From: Dermanyssus gallinae
Taxonomy: Eukaryota; Arthropoda; Arachnida; Mesostigmata; Dermanyssidae
DNA: 64,000 nt
Assembly (NCBI GenBank): GCA_003439945.1
Contig: QVRM01001074.1
Location: 1 to 64,000, forward strand
Direction of reading: 5' to 3'
In this document: positions 1 through 12,266 of the stretch, in pieces
Numbering within the stretch: the first letter of the stretch is position 1
How the letters are laid out: each line of letters begins with the position of its first letter
Translations under genes and position numbers: made by a program
The notes under the pieces: model-generated
Database searches by the model: none
Told to the model about the DNA's origin: nothing
What the model saw: only the letters and a program-made list of their open reading frames with translations

Positions 1-734
1 CACAAAACTTGTCCGCACTATGTCACTCTCCTTCGCCTCTCTCGTTTTTAATGGCTTTTTTTTTGGCGGGCTGGTGGCCTGAAGTTTGACACCAATGTCG
101 TCGCTAATGCCCCTCAGGTGCCCTTCGATGTTGTTGTTTTCTCCTGACCTGCTGTCAACTTGAACACTGCTGCACCGGCTCCTTGACCGGCTGCGGCATT
201 TTGAGTGTCTTCCAGCGGTCGTGCGTCCGCGATACCACTGTTCATTAGATCTTGAGGCTATGGTGCCACAAAATACAGCCTTGCGCAAGTTCAGAAAAAA
301 CTAACTAAATCACATTCGAATGTCAAAATAATAAAAAGGGAAACATTCAGTGAGCCGCATGTGGTTATGAGGAGTGTTATTCAACAGTCCTTTTGGTGTA
401 CGGAGTAAGGTCGTGCCACTATGAGGAGTGAAGCCAAACTAATTAGGGCTATCATAGCCGCCCTGAAGACGAAGGCGATCTTGTTGTCGTTTAGGCGGAT
501 AACTTTGTCATAGCTGCATATGCAACCGCCGGCGGTTGCACTTATCGTTCAGTTTATTCACCATATCATTGGTAGTTACAAGTAACTTACATGTCTTATA
601 ATTCACTGTTGCAACTAAGCAGGTAATTCACACGTTTCTGCAGTGATTGTGCGTCGATTGACGCGCATTATGTCAAGTGGTAGCGGTTGATGTTACAATC
701 TCTACAAAATTTTCACACGCATTCGTCAATTTAA
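1..734. other. No gene seen
   Basis: No convincing coding frame, RNA gene or repeat. A short palindromic gccggcggttgc stretch near 530 has no clear meaning. Confidence 0.5.
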
Positions 735-1830
735 TAACACGCTCCTTTCAGACATATATAATGGTGATAACCATGCCAGGTTATTTTACACAACAGGGTC
801 CGATTTGTTTGTAGAGCCTTTTTCTGCTTATCTGTGGGGAACGCTGGTCCCTCTGTCTGTCCAAGGCATCTGCACTTAATGGTATTCTGTTAGATATGAG
901 GTCCTCCGTAAAGGTTCTCTCTCGACATAGTGCTAACGCTAGTGTCGCCGATGCGTTCCTAGGTAGTCTAAGTGCACGTTGTATAAAGCAGTTCTTAACT
1001 CGGTCGATGTTTTTAAGGTCTGCCAGCTTAAGGTGAGGCGCAATCACTTGTAAGTTATATCAAACTATTGGTACAATTTTTATTTTAAAAAGGTTGACGG
1101 CAATATTTAGGTCAGTGTCACGAAGTTCTCCGAGAAGCATTATAGCTGTCGTTGCTTTGACCCGTTTCTTCTATGTGCCTTCCAAACGAGAGTCTTGAAG
1201 TTAGCGTCACTCTCAAGTATGGGAAGTAATTTACTAGCTCCACAGCGGCGCCGTTTATCTTTATATGGCGATCTGTGGTGGCATATGCTCCTCCGCGACT
1301 GAAACGTAGGACTTTTGTCTTGTTTATAATTATTGTTAGTCAATTTTAATTGCACCACTTTGCCGATTCGCTGAGATAAAACTGTAAATGGTCTCGGGAT
1401 TTTGCGAGAACGACCAGGTCATCAGCATAGAATGCACGTGGTGCTTTTACTTTTCGTAGAACTTCCGTCAAACCTGCCACGTATAGGATGAGTAGAAACG
1501 GCCTGCACTTATGACATGGGGACAGGGGTCTCACAACGCTTTGTTCTGGGCGCCTCGTTTTGGAACTTGGCCGACGACGGGTCTTCCACCTTGTCAACCT
1601 TCTTGTGGCGGTAGAGACGTTACCGTACGCAGATGATCGTGCGCTGATGTTAACCGCCCGAAACGAAGAGACCGTTGAAAACGCAACAGGCCGTGGATCT
1701 CCTGGACGCGGCCCCAGCGCATAAAGCTGGCTCCTGAAAATACGGGAACTTGTATTTGCAAAACGTCGCAAATAGTGTTTAGCAGTCCTTCCAAAACCTG
1801 CCCAGGATCCTAACCCCAACATGTAAAGCA
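735..1830 (-). pseudogene. LINE reverse transcriptase remnant (family A, copy 1)
   Basis: The minus strand encodes broken pieces of a non-LTR retrotransposon polymerase. At about 1346-1500 it reads APRAFYADDLVVLAKSRDH, with the YADD catalytic box and the preceding FLLILYVAGLTEV segment. At 781-1047 it reads HLKLADLKNIDRVKNCF, a conserved part of the region after the polymerase. Frames change between the pieces, so the copy is dead. A second copy of the same family lies on the same strand at 46.3-47.4 kb, and the two align from about 740-1140 and 46340-46745. Confidence 0.8.
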
Positions 1831-2131
1831 TTCAAGGACAAACAAGGACATCCACCCATCGGCTCATGTCTATAATAGCAATTCGGACCTACAAAACGAC
1901 TTGACAATGGGTCTCCTGGCTCTCGCCAGAGTGCTCTCCTGGGACTTCAGGTCTAGTGAGTGAAGCAAAAGGAGGCTCGACAGGACACAAGAGCAACAAG
2001 CTGCCAGGGAGGCTACAAAGCATGGCCCTTCTACATTGTTTGATTGAATTTTCAGCTTTTTTATTTCCGATAACTTAAGCGCGATAAAATGCAGTCCCGT
2101 TGAATAAACAACGTTTGAAATAGAAAAAGTG

Positions 2132-2165
<34 letters not shown>

Positions 2166-2975
2166 TTCAGCCATTTGTTGTTGATGATACAAAGTAGTTA
2201 AGCAAAAAAGACATATAAATAGATGTTTCTCGACACGGTTTCCTTTAAAGCTTTTAGTCCAGCAATGTTTCAGCATTTCGCTTCATTAAAAAAATAGCAA
2301 GTATCCGGGCAGGAATAAATGCACAAGATAATCGTACTTGACGAACGAGTACGTGCGCCAACATTCCTTATTCTGCCGTCGTCGTCGTCGTCGTCGTTGA
2401 GCACCGTCGTAAGATCGCGAGAAATCTTGCAAGCTCTGTGGAGACTGGTGGAGATGAGTCCCTGGGCTAAGCAGAAATCGTTACCACTACCCTTTGACGG
2501 CCGCTCGCTCGTCGGACCTCAGTTCTCCCCCTTCTCGGACGGATGGTTTGTACGGCCCGGCTCCGAATAAATGTCCAGCCGGGGCGCTAAACAGCATTGC
2601 CCACGGTGGGTTGGCTGGCTGGTCGGTCGGTCGGTTTGTCGTTGGGTCGTTGGGTTGTTTGTTGGAGGTCGACGACAACGTTACCAGAGAAAAAAGAGAG
2701 ACAGACTGCCCCCTCAAGCTCAACCGTGTTGCGATCCAATGGAAGTAGTTGTCCCCGTTTCGTCGTCGCCGTTGTCGGCAACGGCGCTAACCGCCGCGAA
2801 CGCGAAAATTCGTTTGTCGTGGCGGTCACGAGCTGTTCGAGGTGGAGGAGACCTTATCAGCTCAGCCAACACGCAAACAGCACGCAACGCCCAAGGTAAA
2901 CAGTGCCTAATGGTCGACGTACAGCCGGCTGGCTCACGGATGTCCAACTTAACTACGACGGCAGGGTAGCGGCGA

Positions 2976-3300
2976 CGGCAGCAACAACAACGACAGCGCC
3001 AACAACAACAATAACGACAGCGCCAACAACAACAACAGCGCCAACAACGACAACAACAACAGCGCCAACAACAACAGAGCCAACAACAACAACATTAACA
3101 ACAACAAGCCAACAACAACAACAGCGCCAACAACAACAGCGCCAACAACAACAGCGCCAACAACAACAGAGCCAACAACAATAACATTAACAACAACAAG
3201 CCAACAACAACAACAACAAGCCAACAACAACAACAACAACAACGACAGCGCCAACAACAATAGAGCCACCAACAACAGCGCCAACAACAACAGCAGCAGC
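2976..3300 (+). repeat. CAA/CAG-type compound trinucleotide repeat
   Basis: About 325 bp are built from ccaacaacaacagcgc-like units, giving frames of poly-Thr/Pro, poly-Gln or, on the other strand, poly-Leu. It lies in a GC-rich block (about 2350-3600) with several open frames, all of them products of low complexity. A run of about 19 G follows at 3420-3438. No start, splice site or conserved motif supports a protein. Confidence 0.9.
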
Positions 3301-3600
3301 ATCAGTAGCGTCCACGACCACGAAAATGATGGTGATGATCCTGTGTTCGGCGACAACGACGCACGTTTTATTGCTTGCATGTCTAAGCAACAGTGCCAAC
3401 GTTTCTGGGGGGCGGCGGGCGGGGGGGGGGGGGGGGGGCAAGGAGGGCGGGGGAGGAGGAAGCAACGTCGCCTCCGGTTGGGGCCAATGCCCCCCAACCG
3501 GAGGTTTCCGCTTAACGTCCGCCCACGCTAGCTTACCAATCGTCTTCATACGGCATCAGGTCTTCCGGCTTCTGCGCGCCCCCTACAGGAGAACGGCTGT

Positions 3601-5404
3601 CACCGGCCGGACGTACGATGCAGTCAGGAGTTTTAAGGCTGTTGCAGCTGCTTTATCTCTGCTAGTTAATTAACAGATGCTACAGAAGCCTATAGCGCAG
3701 AGCAAATAACGTGCTGCGTGCTCATTCACTGCCCTTTTGACAGTCATAGTGGTGGTGATGACGACCGATCTCAAATGACATCTACTCATGCGCATAGTTT
3801 AAACGCTGCTACCAATCTACGTGATTGCGTAAACATACAACATAGATTGGAGTCTTTAACGGAAAATCTTCGTCCCTACCCGTTCTTATAATGACATGGC
3901 GCTTCGATAGAACGTCTGTCATTTTTAAATATAATTTGAAAATACAGCCAATGCGGTAATTGAAAACTTAGTTTATTGCTACGTTGTTACTTGAGTTATA
4001 CGATTATGTTGTTTAGTTTTTATTTTTATTTATTATCACATCGCCTTTCGGAATTGTTTTTGTATTTTGTTGTTTAATGCAAGATGAAGTCGTGCTTGTT
4101 TTCTTGAATACAGTGAGCGTACGTGTCAGAACTCAACGTACAATATCTGCAGACAGAAGCTGGCAAGTGTTATCTCCTTTATGCGCGCCAATGTTTCCGT
4201 CAGTTCCGTTGGCCATTCTGGCATAACTGCACTCGTTTATTGTAAAAAATAAAGATTATCATAGCGACGCGGTGTTGAGCTTAAACGAGACAAAATAGAA
4301 TTGAAAATCAGAAAATCAAAATAAAGTGTTTAAAGACTCATTTATAAATTTAGAAGAAAAAAAACACGGAAATGTAAACACGTATCACAATTAATCTGAA
4401 AACCAGGGTTTACATTGAAGTTCATCTGACGCGTATACTTTTGTCGCGTTTGTACGTCGTAGCCATCTCACTTGAATCGCGTTGCTACCCTTAAGATGCG
4501 ATCTCGTCGCCTTGCAGCCGCTGCCGCCGCCGCCGCCGCCGCTGCTGCTACTACTGTTGATGCTGCATTAAAGGCAGAGTGTAGGCATCGCAATGATGGA
4601 ACAGAGCCGATGATTCGTATACGCTGGCGTCGGCGGAACTAATTACGTCTTCGGCGAGCCTCGTCTACCTCTGTATTCACCATCATCACCGTGTTCGGTG
4701 GGCTGTGCTGGGCTGGGCTGCGCCAATACACCAATACACCAACCGGTGTGTATGTATTCATAGAATCTTCACGTTGTCCGTTTGTGTGGGCGTCCTCTAC
4801 ACATGAGAGGCGGCGGCGGCGACGCAAGAAATGGGCACAAACGAGATTGCGCAGACAAGCTATCTTGCCTGCCGTGCTAAGTGTGTATTATGCACGATTT
4901 CCACGCTAACCTACGTTCCTCGGGGGTGGTGGTGGTGGTGGTGATGGTGTTGAGGGAGGACGCGGGGGGCTTCTCAGTGACACTCATTGACAGATGAGTG
5001 TCACTGAGAAGCCCCCAGTTCGCTACGCAGTCAAATGCGTGGCTGTTTGCCACGAAAATGAAAATTGTCTGTAGATGCATATAGCACGTGGATGCATGCG
5101 ATACCAATGGGAAACGAGAAAATGTAACAACACAATAGCAAACTCAAAAACAAACAACAGATATAGATGCGATGTGAACAAAAGCGGAATCAATAGCAGC
5201 TGCCAATAACAACAACAGCAACAGGAATGGCTGTTTGCAATATATGCATCGTGATTTTATTATTGAACTATGAATCTATGAATAAAAGCACGACATTTGT
5301 GATTATAGTCTACACGTGTTAAGGTCTGGCGTTGTATTGTCTGCTGTTTATCGATCATTCCCACTGGTCAACTCGCTAATATGTAATATACGTGCTATTG
5401 TATA

Positions 5405-5467
<63 letters not shown>

Positions 5468-5618
5468 CGCAACGGTTTACTGCAACTAAATATTACACTT
5501 ATATATATATAGCGTTGACAGAATGGAGAAGTTGATCGGCAGGTCTGACACTAGAAATTGAGGTTTCGACTCAGGCAATTCAATGCAATCTGTATTAAGA
5601 TTAGCAGATGTGGGTTAA

Positions 5619-5651
<33 letters not shown>

Positions 5652-7959
5652 CCCGAGTGCAAGGTATTTGGGAAGACGATATTATTGGGGGAGGCGACGG
5701 TGTTTCTGTGGCTACCGTGTGGCTCTCATGTTTTGGTTGAATCAGCGTGCAACGAACATAGCAGTCTATGCGGGGCTGGTACGGTTGGCTTAGCGTCCAG
5801 ACGAGGCAGATGATAGTGGTGATCAGCCAAACGGTAAGCGGAAAAGACCGCCATATAGACCGGGCGGAGACAGACTTGCAGGACGGCGGGGGTGGTGCGG
5901 AAGGACAGAGCGAAACCGCGAGAACCGGCCGCTGGTGTTTGCATTCGTCTCCTAAGTGGTCTCGATGCAGTGCGTGCGTGGGTCTAACGGCGAGCTTAGC
6001 CCTGGGTCCCGAACGGCCGTCAATGAGTACGGATCTATCTTCTGTCATGCAGTAGAAAAACTACCCGGACGAAGAGCAGGAGGGGGAATAGGAGAAGGCG
6101 TATGCGGCTAGCGTAGAGAAAACGAAATACGTTAGTCGGCGTCACATATAGTTAGTCGAAGATTAGTTAGATTGAAGTGTGCTCTACCTACTACGCGCTA
6201 TGGGTGCGATGATAGACTTTAACCGCCGTATGAGTCAGTTGCGTACGATAAAAAGCACCTGAATGAGATCTGATACTTACTGTACGGATTCAGGTCTATT
6301 CTCGAGTAGAAGAGTGTTTTCCGTTCCTACCGTACATCAATGCCCTACATCAAGCACTAGTATACAAACTGTATTGACGTAGATTATTGTGCACTACCTG
6401 TAATGTACATTATACAAATTATATACAATTGTATATAATTTGTTTGTATACAAACTCGACGTGCTTTGATGTTTTTTTTTCTCAAAACCGTAGTGAACCA
6501 AATCAAAAAAAGCTTTGCCATCTACACGGCTTAATTATCGTGATGCACTTTTGCACTTTGCAAAATACAAACACCTGCATGGCCTGTCATTTATTCTTGA
6601 TAAGCGTCGCATAACGAAAATTCGATCAATAATAGGGATCAAATGGACGAAACGCCTATAGGTAATAACCACAACTAGACTTTCAGACCACGTCGCTATG
6701 TATGCACCTCATATGTTGTATTGTACAACACACACACACATAATGCACATATGCACATATTGTCCACATACATATTGTACAACAATGCACAACATGCATT
6801 CTATATGAAGATAACTGATGTACATCACGATGACGTACCACCGAGACAGTTATCGAAGCACTGTAGGTCGCCAATCAATTGATCTTGCCTAAAACAAATC
6901 ACGCCCAGTTTTTCTAATATACAGATAAAAACGTGCAAAATCAGCAAACAATAGAGTAAGATACGTTTAAGTAAGATACGTAATAGTACCCGATGCTCGG
7001 CTCTATAATGCTAACCGTACTAGGACTTGTGCACAAACGAAGAGTTAGCCTTCTGAGTGCTATCGGAGGTCACAGAATCTAAAAGAGAGACACATGCTAA
7101 CCCGAGATTCAAGACATTAAGGCGCTTACCCAATCGTAAAATAAGCGCCGAGCCTAAGCAATTCCGATGCTTTAACTCACTAACTGTCCGATATACCTTT
7201 TTTAACGTTATGTCGTTGGTTTCAAGCAGTTATGGTCTTGAAGTTCGGTTCTATGGTTGGAATAGTCATTTCAGATTGAGTAATCAGTCTTATTCATAAT
7301 AGTAATCATTTATTCGGTAATGCTTACATCCAAAAAAAAACGTTGAGTACTACGCTAATCTTCGTTAAATTTTGTTTCAGATTCATGCTAGAAAGCGAAA
7401 TGTTTAATTAGTAAAAGTATGAAATGCACTTGTTATGTACTTGTTGGCCAAAATAGCAGGATTTTATTATAAATTATTGGTTGACAGTTATTAACATGTA
7501 ATATGCAGAGGAAACATATATATATATAGCTTTACGATAGTACCATACGGTTCAGGTTTGCTCTGATTAGAGTCATTGCAAGCCAAATGTTGTTTCTGAA
7601 AACATAGGTTTCCAACAGTATATTGTTGTACGGGCCTGAGGTGTTGACAAATCAAACACTGTTTCCATAAGTAACTGGTGATATATATATATATATATTA
7701 TATAGCTTAGTATGTAATTGTACTATGTACATGTTTCTCTTAACAATGTGCATTACCTAATATAGTCACAATTTTAACGTAGGTCTTTTGACACACCGGT
7801 GGATGTGGACGGTGAAATGCACACACAATTTTGCGTTGATATGGTCTGCCAAAAGTTTAAGAGGCAGACTGTATATATATATATATATATATGCGAAACA
7901 ATCTTTACCGAGAGAAGTTTTTTTATCAGAGAGGCGGCAACGTTACTATGCATCGTATT

Positions 7960-7960
<1 letters not shown>
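3601..7960. other. Non-coding stretch with microsatellites and a hairpin
   Basis: This holds GCC/GCT repeats (about 4510-4560), (GGT)n at about 4925-4941, the perfect hairpin at 4965-5016 and TA/GT microsatellites. The frames at 5551-6055 are shadows in GC-richer DNA. No exon could be supported. Confidence 0.5.
4965..5016. repeat. Perfect 23-bp inverted repeat with a 6-base loop
   Basis: The arms 4965-4987 (gggggcttctcagtgacact plus cat) and 4994-5016 are exact reverse complements around the loop tgacag. It follows a (GGT)n-rich stretch. No coding frame uses it. It could fold as a hairpin in DNA or RNA; it is shorter than a typical animal pre-miRNA. Confidence 0.95.

Positions 7961-7963
<3 letters not shown>

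Positions 7964-8017
<54 letters not shown>
7964..8017. repeat. (TA)n microsatellite
   Basis: About 27 TA units. Similar runs lie nearby at 2133-2162, 5407-5458, 5619-5651 (TA then GT), 7871-7892 and 9761-9784. Confidence 0.97.
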
Positions 8018-8019
<2 letters not shown>

Positions 8020-11000
8020 TAAGAAACCTAAGAAAGTTTCGAACGTATCACCGCTGGTATGTAGTACGCATGTGGACTCCTTCAGTATGCAGCTAGCCTT
8101 CTGCCGATGGCTGTTGCTGATACAGCCAAACACAGACACCTCCCGGGCAACGAGACATTTATAGATACTCGGGCTCCCGCTGGGCTCGCGCAGAGCGAGA
8201 AGCGACAACGAGTTTTGGTTTGAAAGAAATATGGCATTACTGGTATTTGACAGGGCAGTCTGTTTAAGGTGATATTGTTGGCCCAAAAATGCAGCCGCAT
8301 TCGCAGACTTCCTATAGTTAATGTAAACAAAGCCTAGGTAGAACGAGAAACTTTTCAAAATTTAGGCTATCAATAGGATACGCTACATGCATGCTATTGG
8401 GGACAATTGTTTACACCCCATCATGAGTTAAGTAAATAATGTGATGCATGTCCATATTATGGCTGTGTGTGTGTGAGAGATAGAGAGTCCACATTATGAG
8501 AGTGTTACGTTTCCTTAACGCTGAGTGAGATTCTGTGTAAGATAGTCGTAATTTTCACCAATAACGATAGTTTTCTTCCCCGGAGCTGGTTTACAATTAA
8601 GTCTTATTCACTTGACTGTACAATTTATGTGCATATGCAAATAAATAACCTGGACTCTAGTTACACAGCTCCAGATTTAAATAGGGCATTAGATTAAGCG
8701 AATCGCTTCATAGCTAAGTCAAATTTTTTGGCACAGTTTTGGTCACACAGTAAAAGCTGATGCATAAGACAGCTCAGAATTTGTTTGGGTGGGAGCAATA
8801 CTCGGGAGACTGATTTCAGAGGCATTTTGTCTCGAGGTGGTTTACTTTATTACACCGCATGTATGATCTGTCGCTGAGTATGCGTCTGCATGCCGTGAAA
8901 GATCCTACCACGATACTGTGTATGATTAAAGTGCAAAGCTTGGGGAAAATTAGACTCGTAACTAGAGATCGAGTAATACGACAATGACGAAGTTGATCTT
9001 TGGTTTGTACTAAACACTGAGTGCTTCGCGGCAATGCACACAAACGTGTGGAAACCGTTAAATATCTGCAGTTTAACTATGATACATGAACAGCAGAAAT
9101 TGCAATCGTAATCAGATACATTATTATAGTCTCAGTTTTAAATCTGATTAGAGTTTCTGTTATAAATACACATACTGTTGTTTGTAGCGGGTTTGGTTGA
9201 GCGACTGCTCTCTACTATCTTATAATAAAGCCCCTTCTACTGCTAGACATGCTGCCACTCATATTGCGTAACTCCGCTAACTTGCCGCTCACTTGCTGGT
9301 GACGCTGTTAGCTATTCAAAGTGTAATTATGCGTTACCAAAAACTGTGCGTTACCAAAAACTCACTAGAAGTGACCAAGTTAATATAAACACAACAGACA
9401 CGATAGCATCCACAACTAATTCGGTGAAAAGGATTACGAACAGATCGTGACTTGTTTTTATATGGTAAAATAAATTATTTATATGTAAGTGGCGGTAGTG
9501 TCGTGAGGTAACCCCTAATAGTGGCATACGTGGCATGCATGTTTCAGAAAATGTCTGCTGTATCGTAGTAATATAACGTCAACAAGTAATCTATGTATAG
9601 ACTCGTATGCATGTAGCATGTGTGTGTATATATTAGTGTGTCTCTGCTTGTTCCAAATTCAGAATCAATTCAATCAAACCTAATATTTTAATATAGCACG
9701 GATAGTCCAACAATCACTGACGTTTGTTTGAGTGGGTACAATAGAGTGCTGACGCATGTTTATATATATATATATATATATATAGTAGCTCCTTTAACTG
9801 CTTTAGTATGACTACTTGATTAAAGAGGAGAGCTCTGGGCTCAAAACTCAAGCGCAAGCTAAATGATTTGCTCGTATATTTTTAATAATACCGCGAAGCT
9901 TTGTTTTATTCGGTCGACTTAATATACATACATATCTGACATTCTATTTTCCAAAGAATACGTCATTCGGGCATGAAATGAGAGCCCTCCCGTTAAAATG
10001 TATACGAAAAGGCTTGATTCTGTGGTACACTTCTGTACGGCTTTGTTTCTGCCGTTCTGGCGTCTTGGACACGTCACTTCCACTTCTTCCACTGAAATTT
10101 CAATGTGCACCCAACGCATATCAAGTGCATAAACCAGACTAGAAGTAGTACTCAAAATAGGGTGCTACAGAGTGCTACTGCGATCCAAGCATAACTGGAA
10201 ACGCACTCGGAGAACTAAGGACATAATTTTAAGGTGCGAGAAAAAGTAATGCAATACATTGCGGAAAAATAGAGCATAGGATGAATAGTCCGTGCTAAGG
10301 AGCAACGTCACACACACGCCTGTTACAGCTTTGCTAATTTGCATGCACAAAAACTGCTCAATCTATGAATACCCTCTCCTGTGGGTCAAATAGTGCGTAT
10401 TTTCTTCCACAGATTATCTAGCGACTAAATTATAGGTTTTTAGTCTGACTGCGGCTATGTTTTCATTAGCAGATTGCTATGAATACAGTCGATACTGGTG
10501 AATAGCGAACCTTGCTGCTGTTGCTCTATAGAAGCATGAACGATTCGCCGATTTCCGCCGGTGTCACTAGAAGTCCGTACTTATAATTGCTGTGTATTAC
10601 CTATTCGGGACGAAAGAGAACCTGAATCATTATAGTGGCAATACATCCTGAAGTTGCATACAGATCTACTTTAGAATACGGCGATGTTCATAAGCTAACC
10701 TCCACACTGCCTGCCAGAGGTTAATTTATGTCTGCGTCTTCGGGGGAGAGGATGCGTTTGTGCAGTGTTCTTGTTGAAAGTTTTAGGCCAGCTGCGGTCT
10801 GCAGCGTTTCAGCGACTTCAATGACATAAGCGATTTTGCGTGGCGATAAAATCGCGTCAAAAAAGTATGCCGTTATGTATATGGATACATTTGTGTAAAA
10901 GCATTTAAGTACAGGAGAATAATATACTCACTTGTCTTGCGTTATTAGCAAGATTTGTCAACGACCGCTGGGCTAGTTTATGTCAACTAGTAGACTAGTT

Positions 11001-11104
11001 CACTTGTAACGTTTCCAGGCGTGCTGTTGGTTTGCAGTTGGCAACACCACCACAAAATGTCAAATGACTCGACAACATAGACAGAATAATTACATTTGTA
11101 TCAT
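8018..11104. other. AT-rich stretch downstream of GPB5, no gene seen
   Basis: Both strands lack open frames with coding character. gcgttaccaaaaact occurs twice near 9332-9362. No GPA2-like cysteine pattern was seen. Confidence 0.5.
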
Positions 11105-11110
11105 TTTATT
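11105..11110 (-). terminator. Candidate polyadenylation signal of GPB5
   Basis: The minus strand reads AATAAA here, about 0.96 kb beyond the GPB5 stop. The GC-rich transcribed-looking DNA (about 11200-12300) gives way to AT-rich DNA at this point, which is consistent with the end of the 3' UTR. A lone hexamer is weak evidence. Confidence 0.35.
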
Positions 11111-11720
11111 GACGGTGTTACTATAAACAAGATCACGAGATCTATGAAATATGACACGTCAGAACGGATGCTGATAATATGCGACGCATTTTGAGTGTAT
11201 AACGCCGCTGCTGCTGCGAATATAACCTCCGCGGCCTCCGTGTAGGGAGGGGCGGGCGTCCTCTAACGAGAAATAACGCAAATGCGACCCGGCAGGTTTG
11301 ATTACCTAGAGAAACTACCGTGGCTGAACACGACCGGAAAATCTGTGTCGGCTTGAAGAACCATGAAGAACCGATGTGTGGCGCCGGGCTGTGTGCGCGT
11401 CTAACTATGATGTAAACTTGAAAGTACGCAGTCGAATAGGCTACCACTATTCGTTCAACGTAGCGCGATGGCTACCGCAATGAAGGGAATGCTACGCCTA
11501 ATTGTGTGGAGGCTGTTGAGCTACCGTACAGGTTGCATACATCGTTTGTCCGATTAGTTGCTTTGCGTAGAGCAGTTAGCTAAATCGACGAAGGTAGACG
11601 ATCCTTCCTTATCAGAGTTAGTCACGGGCGGTCGAGGCGGTTTAACTACTACCACTCCAACAACAACAACAACCACAACCACCGTCGCCGCTGCCAAGAA
11701 TATGTCGAACACCTCCGGTT

Positions 11721-12068
11721 TTAGTCATGTCGAAGCTCATTGAGGGCCATTTCGAGACGCGCACGTTCCTCTTCAAGGTCGATAGCAGACTGGCGCTGAG
11801 AGATGTCCGGTCTCGCGTCAGACGGCATCGAAAGCAGTCGGTTAATCTCGAACGAGGCTTGTCGAGCGTCGTCGTCGGCTGCCGAAGCCATTGCCGTATC
11901 ACGGTCGTTGATGATCATGTTTTCGTTATCGTTGTCATCGTCTGGCGTGGTGGTCGAGGCGACTGGTACTTGGGCGCCGTGCGCGCGACCAGCGTTAGAG
12001 GAACCACTCCGATTTATGGTGCTGGCTATATCGCTCGCGTCACGGGACTTATTGCCCGGGGTCGTCTG
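11721..12068 (-). CDS. In-frame open extension after the GPB5 stop (readthrough or alternative exon)
   Basis: The frame of GPB5 continues immediately past its TGA (next base C, codon CAG) for 115 sense codons to a TAA at 11723-11721. The peptide is acidic and Ser/Asp-rich at first (RDASDIASTINRS, TPDDDNDNEN), then helical and charged (SAIDLEEERARLEMALNEL). Third codon positions favour C and G. No motif is recognised. The sequence ttctgacag that contains the stop is also a plausible 3' splice site in phase 0, so exon 2 could join directly to this segment and skip exon 3. The region is GC-rich and other frames are open too, so it may simply be 3' UTR. Coding status is inference. Confidence 0.35.
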   Translation of the reverse strand, partial: QTTPGNKSRDASDIASTINRSGSSNAGRAHGAQVPVASTTTPDDDNDNENMIINDRDTAMASAADDDARQASFEINRLLSMPSDARPDISQRQSAIDLEEERARLEMALNELRHD

Positions 12069-12266
12069 TCAGAAACCCTCACACGACGTCTCCGTCGAGT
12101 CGCAGATTTGGCAGGAGCACGAAAGCGCGTTGAAGTACTCGTATTCGCGAAGTTCGTCGTCGGCGCCCGCGTCACAAAAGCGCAGCTGGGTCTTCACGAG
12201 CTCCCGAGCGCCATGAACACAGACCGAGTGTACAGACCGCTTGTACGGAAATCGCCAATCGGCAAA
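12069..12266 (-). CDS. GPB5: Glycoprotein hormone beta 5, exon 3: C-terminal half and stop
   Basis: Terminal coding exon of 65 residues plus TGA (12071-12069), phase 0. It follows a strong acceptor (ctgattttcag on the minus strand). It opens FADWRFPYKRSVHSVCVH, continues with FCDAGADDELREYEYFNALSCSC, and ends CDSTETSCEGF. The C-x-C-x2-C-x6-C tail and the YEY..A.SC pattern are those of GPB5, which pairs with GPA2 to form thyrostimulin, a secreted ligand of an LGR-type G-protein-coupled receptor. With exons 1 and 2 the precursor is 133 or 141 residues and the mature chain has ten cysteines, so no extra seatbelt pair as in TSH/LH beta. No N-X-S/T sequon is present in the mature chain. The frame stays open for 115 codons beyond the stop (see 11721-12068). 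Confidence 0.92.
   Translation of the reverse strand, partial: FADWRFPYKRSVHSVCVHGARELVKTQLRFCDAGADDELREYEYFNALSCSCQICDSTETSCEGF

Noticed and set aside
2903..3497. Open frames of poly-Thr/Pro, poly-Gln and poly-Leu
   Set aside because: They are translations of a CAA/CAG repeat on both strands; no start context, splice site or conserved motif.
7774..8358. Frames of up to 194 codons containing long Tyr-Ile runs
   Set aside because: The Tyr-Ile runs are (TA)n microsatellites read as protein; the flanking residues show no family signal. The same holds for similar frames at 19.3, 23.6, 43.3 and 61.3 kb.
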